DNA of 64,000 nt from Roseiarcus sp036488815 (GTDB lineage Bacteria > Pseudomonadota > Alphaproteobacteria > Rhizobiales > Beijerinckiaceae), in the NCBI GenBank assembly GCA_036488815.1, contig DASXGX010000025.1:17009-81008 (forward strand). Reading direction: 5' to 3'. The notes under the pieces are model-generated. The model was not told the origin of the DNA and searched no databases. It saw only the letters and a list, made by a program, of their open reading frames with translations. A program made the position numbers and the translations under genes. Each line of letters starts with the position of its first letter. Position 1 is the stretch's first letter. Of the stretch, positions 62,564-64,000 are shown piece by piece.

Positions 62564-64000
62564 CGAAGCGTCCCCAGTAAGTAGACGTTGGTGAAGATGC
62601 CAACCCAGATGATGTCGAGGGCGTGCCAGAAGAGGGCGAAGCACATGGCCCGGCGCATGATGCTTGGCCGGAACCCTTTGGTGAAGTATTGCGCCATCAT
62701 CGTGCCGAGCCAGAGCAGGCCGATGGTGACATGCAGCCCGTGGCAGCCGACGAGCGAGAAGAACGCCGACAGGAACGCGCTGCGGCCCGGGCCATCGCCT
62801 TCGGCGACCATTTTGACGAACTCGTTGACCTCGAGTCCGAGGAAGCCGAGGCCGAGGAGGCCTGTCAGGACGAAGCCGATCTGGGTCCACAACATGTTGC
62901 GCACACTGGCGGCGATCATGGCGAGGCCGCAGGCGAAGCTCGACAGCAGCAGGAAGGCCGTCTCGGCCGAGACGGTCTTCAGGTTGAAGAGCTCCACTGG
63001 CCGCGGGCCGCCGGCAGTCGCGTGCGACAGCACGGCGTAGGCCGCGTAGAAGCCTGAGAACATCACGAAGTCGGACAGCAGGAAGACCCAGAACCCGTAG
63101 GCGGTGACGATGCGCTTCGGGGCAGGGCCGGAGGAGGTCGAGCTCGGATCGCGACCGTGGGTGGTCGCGTCGTCCCGCTCGACGACCTTCACCAGCCGGA
63201 TGCCGGGCTCGCGCCCGGCCACGAGATCCTCGCGGGCCTCGCGCCTCAGCCCGTCGATCCGGGCGAGCTCGTCGGCCGGCACTTCGTACTCGTCGTGGTC
63301 CCGCCACGCGAAGACGACGAAGGTGGCGAATGCGCCGGCGACGCCGACTGCCGCCATCCACCAGATGTGCCAGATCAACGCAAATCCGGTGACGACGGCG
63401 AAGAAGGCGACCACGAAGCCGGTCGGGCTGTTGACCGGCATTTCGATCGCTTCGTAGTGCGGCAGCGGCGTAAGCTGAGCCATCGCTATCGCCCGCTGCT
63501 TAAGGCCCCAATACGCCTCCTCGCCGGTGACGTTGGGCATGGCGGCGAAGTTGAAGGCGGGCGGCGGCGAAGTCGTCATCCATTCGAGCGTCCGTCCATC
63601 CCATGGATCGCCGGTGCGATCGCGCAAACTCGCGCGATCGCGGATGCTGACGACGATCTGGGTGATCTGGCAGAGGATGCCGCAGAGCACCAGCACCGCG
63701 CCGAACCCCGCGACGATCAGCCAGGGGCGCCATTCGGGGACGTCGTAGTGCTGCATGCGCCGCGTCATGCCTTCGAGCCCGAGCACATAGAGCGGCATGA
63801 AGGCGAAGTAGAAGCCGACCACCCAGAACCAGAACGCGGCCTTGCCCCAGGCGATGTCGAGCTTGAAGCCAAACGCCTTTGGAAACCAATAAGTGTAGCC
63901 GGAAAAGGCGCCGAACAGCACGCCGCCGATGACGACGTTGTGGAAATGCGCGACGAGGAAGAGCGAGTTGTGGAGCACGAAATCCGCCGGCGGCGCGGCC
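62560..64000 (-). CDS. cyoB-cyoC: Cytochrome o ubiquinol oxidase subunits I and III fused in frame (partial, 5' end outside window)
   Basis: The frame is open from the right edge to a stop at 62560, about 480 residues. The first 275 or so are the C-terminal third of subunit I: 'LFLVAHFHNVVIGG' with the two histidines that ligate the high- and low-spin haems, then 'YWFPKAFGFKLD'. It continues through the normal subunit I tail ('EYEVPADELARI'). After a charged linker ('VERDDATTHGRDP') comes all of subunit III: 'YGFWVFLLSDFVMFSGFYAAY', 'GPGRSAFLSAFFSLVGCHGLHV', 'FALFWHALDIIWV'. No stop separates them. A GTG at the linker ('VKVVERDD') could also allow separate translation of subunit III. The oxidase reduces O2 with quinol and pumps protons. 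Confidence 0.85.
   Translation of the reverse strand, partial: AAPPADFVLHNSLFLVAHFHNVVIGGVLFGAFSGYTYWFPKAFGFKLDIAWGKAAFWFWVVGFYFAFMPLYVLGLEGMTRRMQHYDVPEWRPWLIVAGFGAVLVLCGILCQITQIVVSIRDRASLRDRTGDPWDGRTLEWMTTSPPPAFNFAAMPNVTGEEAYWGLKQRAIAMAQLTPLPHYEAIEMPVNSPTGFVVAFFAVVTGFALIWHIWWMAAVGVAGAFATFVVFAWRDHDEYEVPADELARIDGLRREAREDLVAGREPGIRLVKVVERDDATTHGRDPSSTSSGPAPKRIVTAYGFWVFLLSDFVMFSGFYAAYAVLSHATAGGPRPVELFNLKTVSAETAFLLLSSFACGLAMIAASVRNMLWTQIGFVLTGLLGLGFLGLEVNEFVKMVAEGDGPGRSAFLSAFFSLVGCHGLHVTIGLLWLGTMMAQYFTKGFRPSIMRRAMCFALFWHALDIIWVGIFTNVYLLGTLR

Overview
This 64 kb window is GC-rich and gene-dense and looks chromosomal. It probably comes from an alphaproteobacterium of the Hyphomicrobiales/Rhizobiales type. 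The inference rests on about 65% GC, a cyo-type quinol oxidase operon, many GntR/LysR-controlled ABC transporter operons, ATGA start/stop overlaps and a small 'CGGLF' protein of a kind I associate with rhizobia and methylobacteria. I see no rRNA, tRNA, insertion sequence, CRISPR array or phage gene. Both edges cut a gene: a PfkB-type sugar kinase on the left and the quinol oxidase on the right.

Layout. (1) 1-1340, minus: a GntR/UTRA repressor coupled to a PfkB kinase. (2) 1700-9764, minus: a two-partner secretion pair, a 2065-residue TpsA exoprotein with an internal segmental duplication and its outer-membrane transporter TpsB. (3) 10413-18076: an SDR oxidoreductase divergent from an FCD-type GntR regulator, then an RbsABC-like operon (binding protein, two permeases, ATPase) with a nitrilase-superfamily amidohydrolase inserted and a HIT protein at the end. 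(4) 18759-27788, plus: a LysR regulator, then a catabolic operon for the meta-cleavage of an aromatic acid (extradiol dioxygenase, oxalomesaconate hydratase-like PIG-L protein, carboxy-hydroxy-oxoadipate aldolase-like RraA protein, 4,5-dihydroxyphthalate decarboxylase-like protein) joined to a complete Liv-type ABC importer. (5) 29028-41928: the most unusual part, a highly reducing type I polyketide synthase with no thioesterase, together with a glycosyltransferase, a CDP-alcohol phosphotransferase, an SDR reductase, a GNAT-like acyltransferase and an alpha-oxoamine synthase. (6) 42088-57986: a capsule/surface polysaccharide locus with a Wza/KpsD-like lipoprotein, KpsM/KpsT, two divergent KpsE-like proteins, several glycosyltransferases, a FkbM methyltransferase, a sulfotransferase-like protein and a methyltransferase-glycosyltransferase fusion. 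(7) 58159-62141: a histidine kinase without a sensor domain and a divergent winged-helix/ATPase/TPR regulator. (8) 62171-64000, minus: cyoD and an in-frame cyoB-cyoC fusion, running off the right edge.

How it may work together. Region 5 reads as a pathway to a sphingolipid-like amphiphile. The polyketide synthase builds a reduced acyl chain, and the alpha-oxoamine synthase releases it by decarboxylative condensation with an amino acid. The SDR then reduces the ketone, the GNAT-like protein may N-acylate, and the CDP-alcohol enzyme and glycosyltransferase add head groups. It lies directly against the capsule locus, with no KpsC/KpsS lipid-linker genes in the window. A role for this lipid as an envelope component or polysaccharide anchor is therefore a testable but unproven idea.
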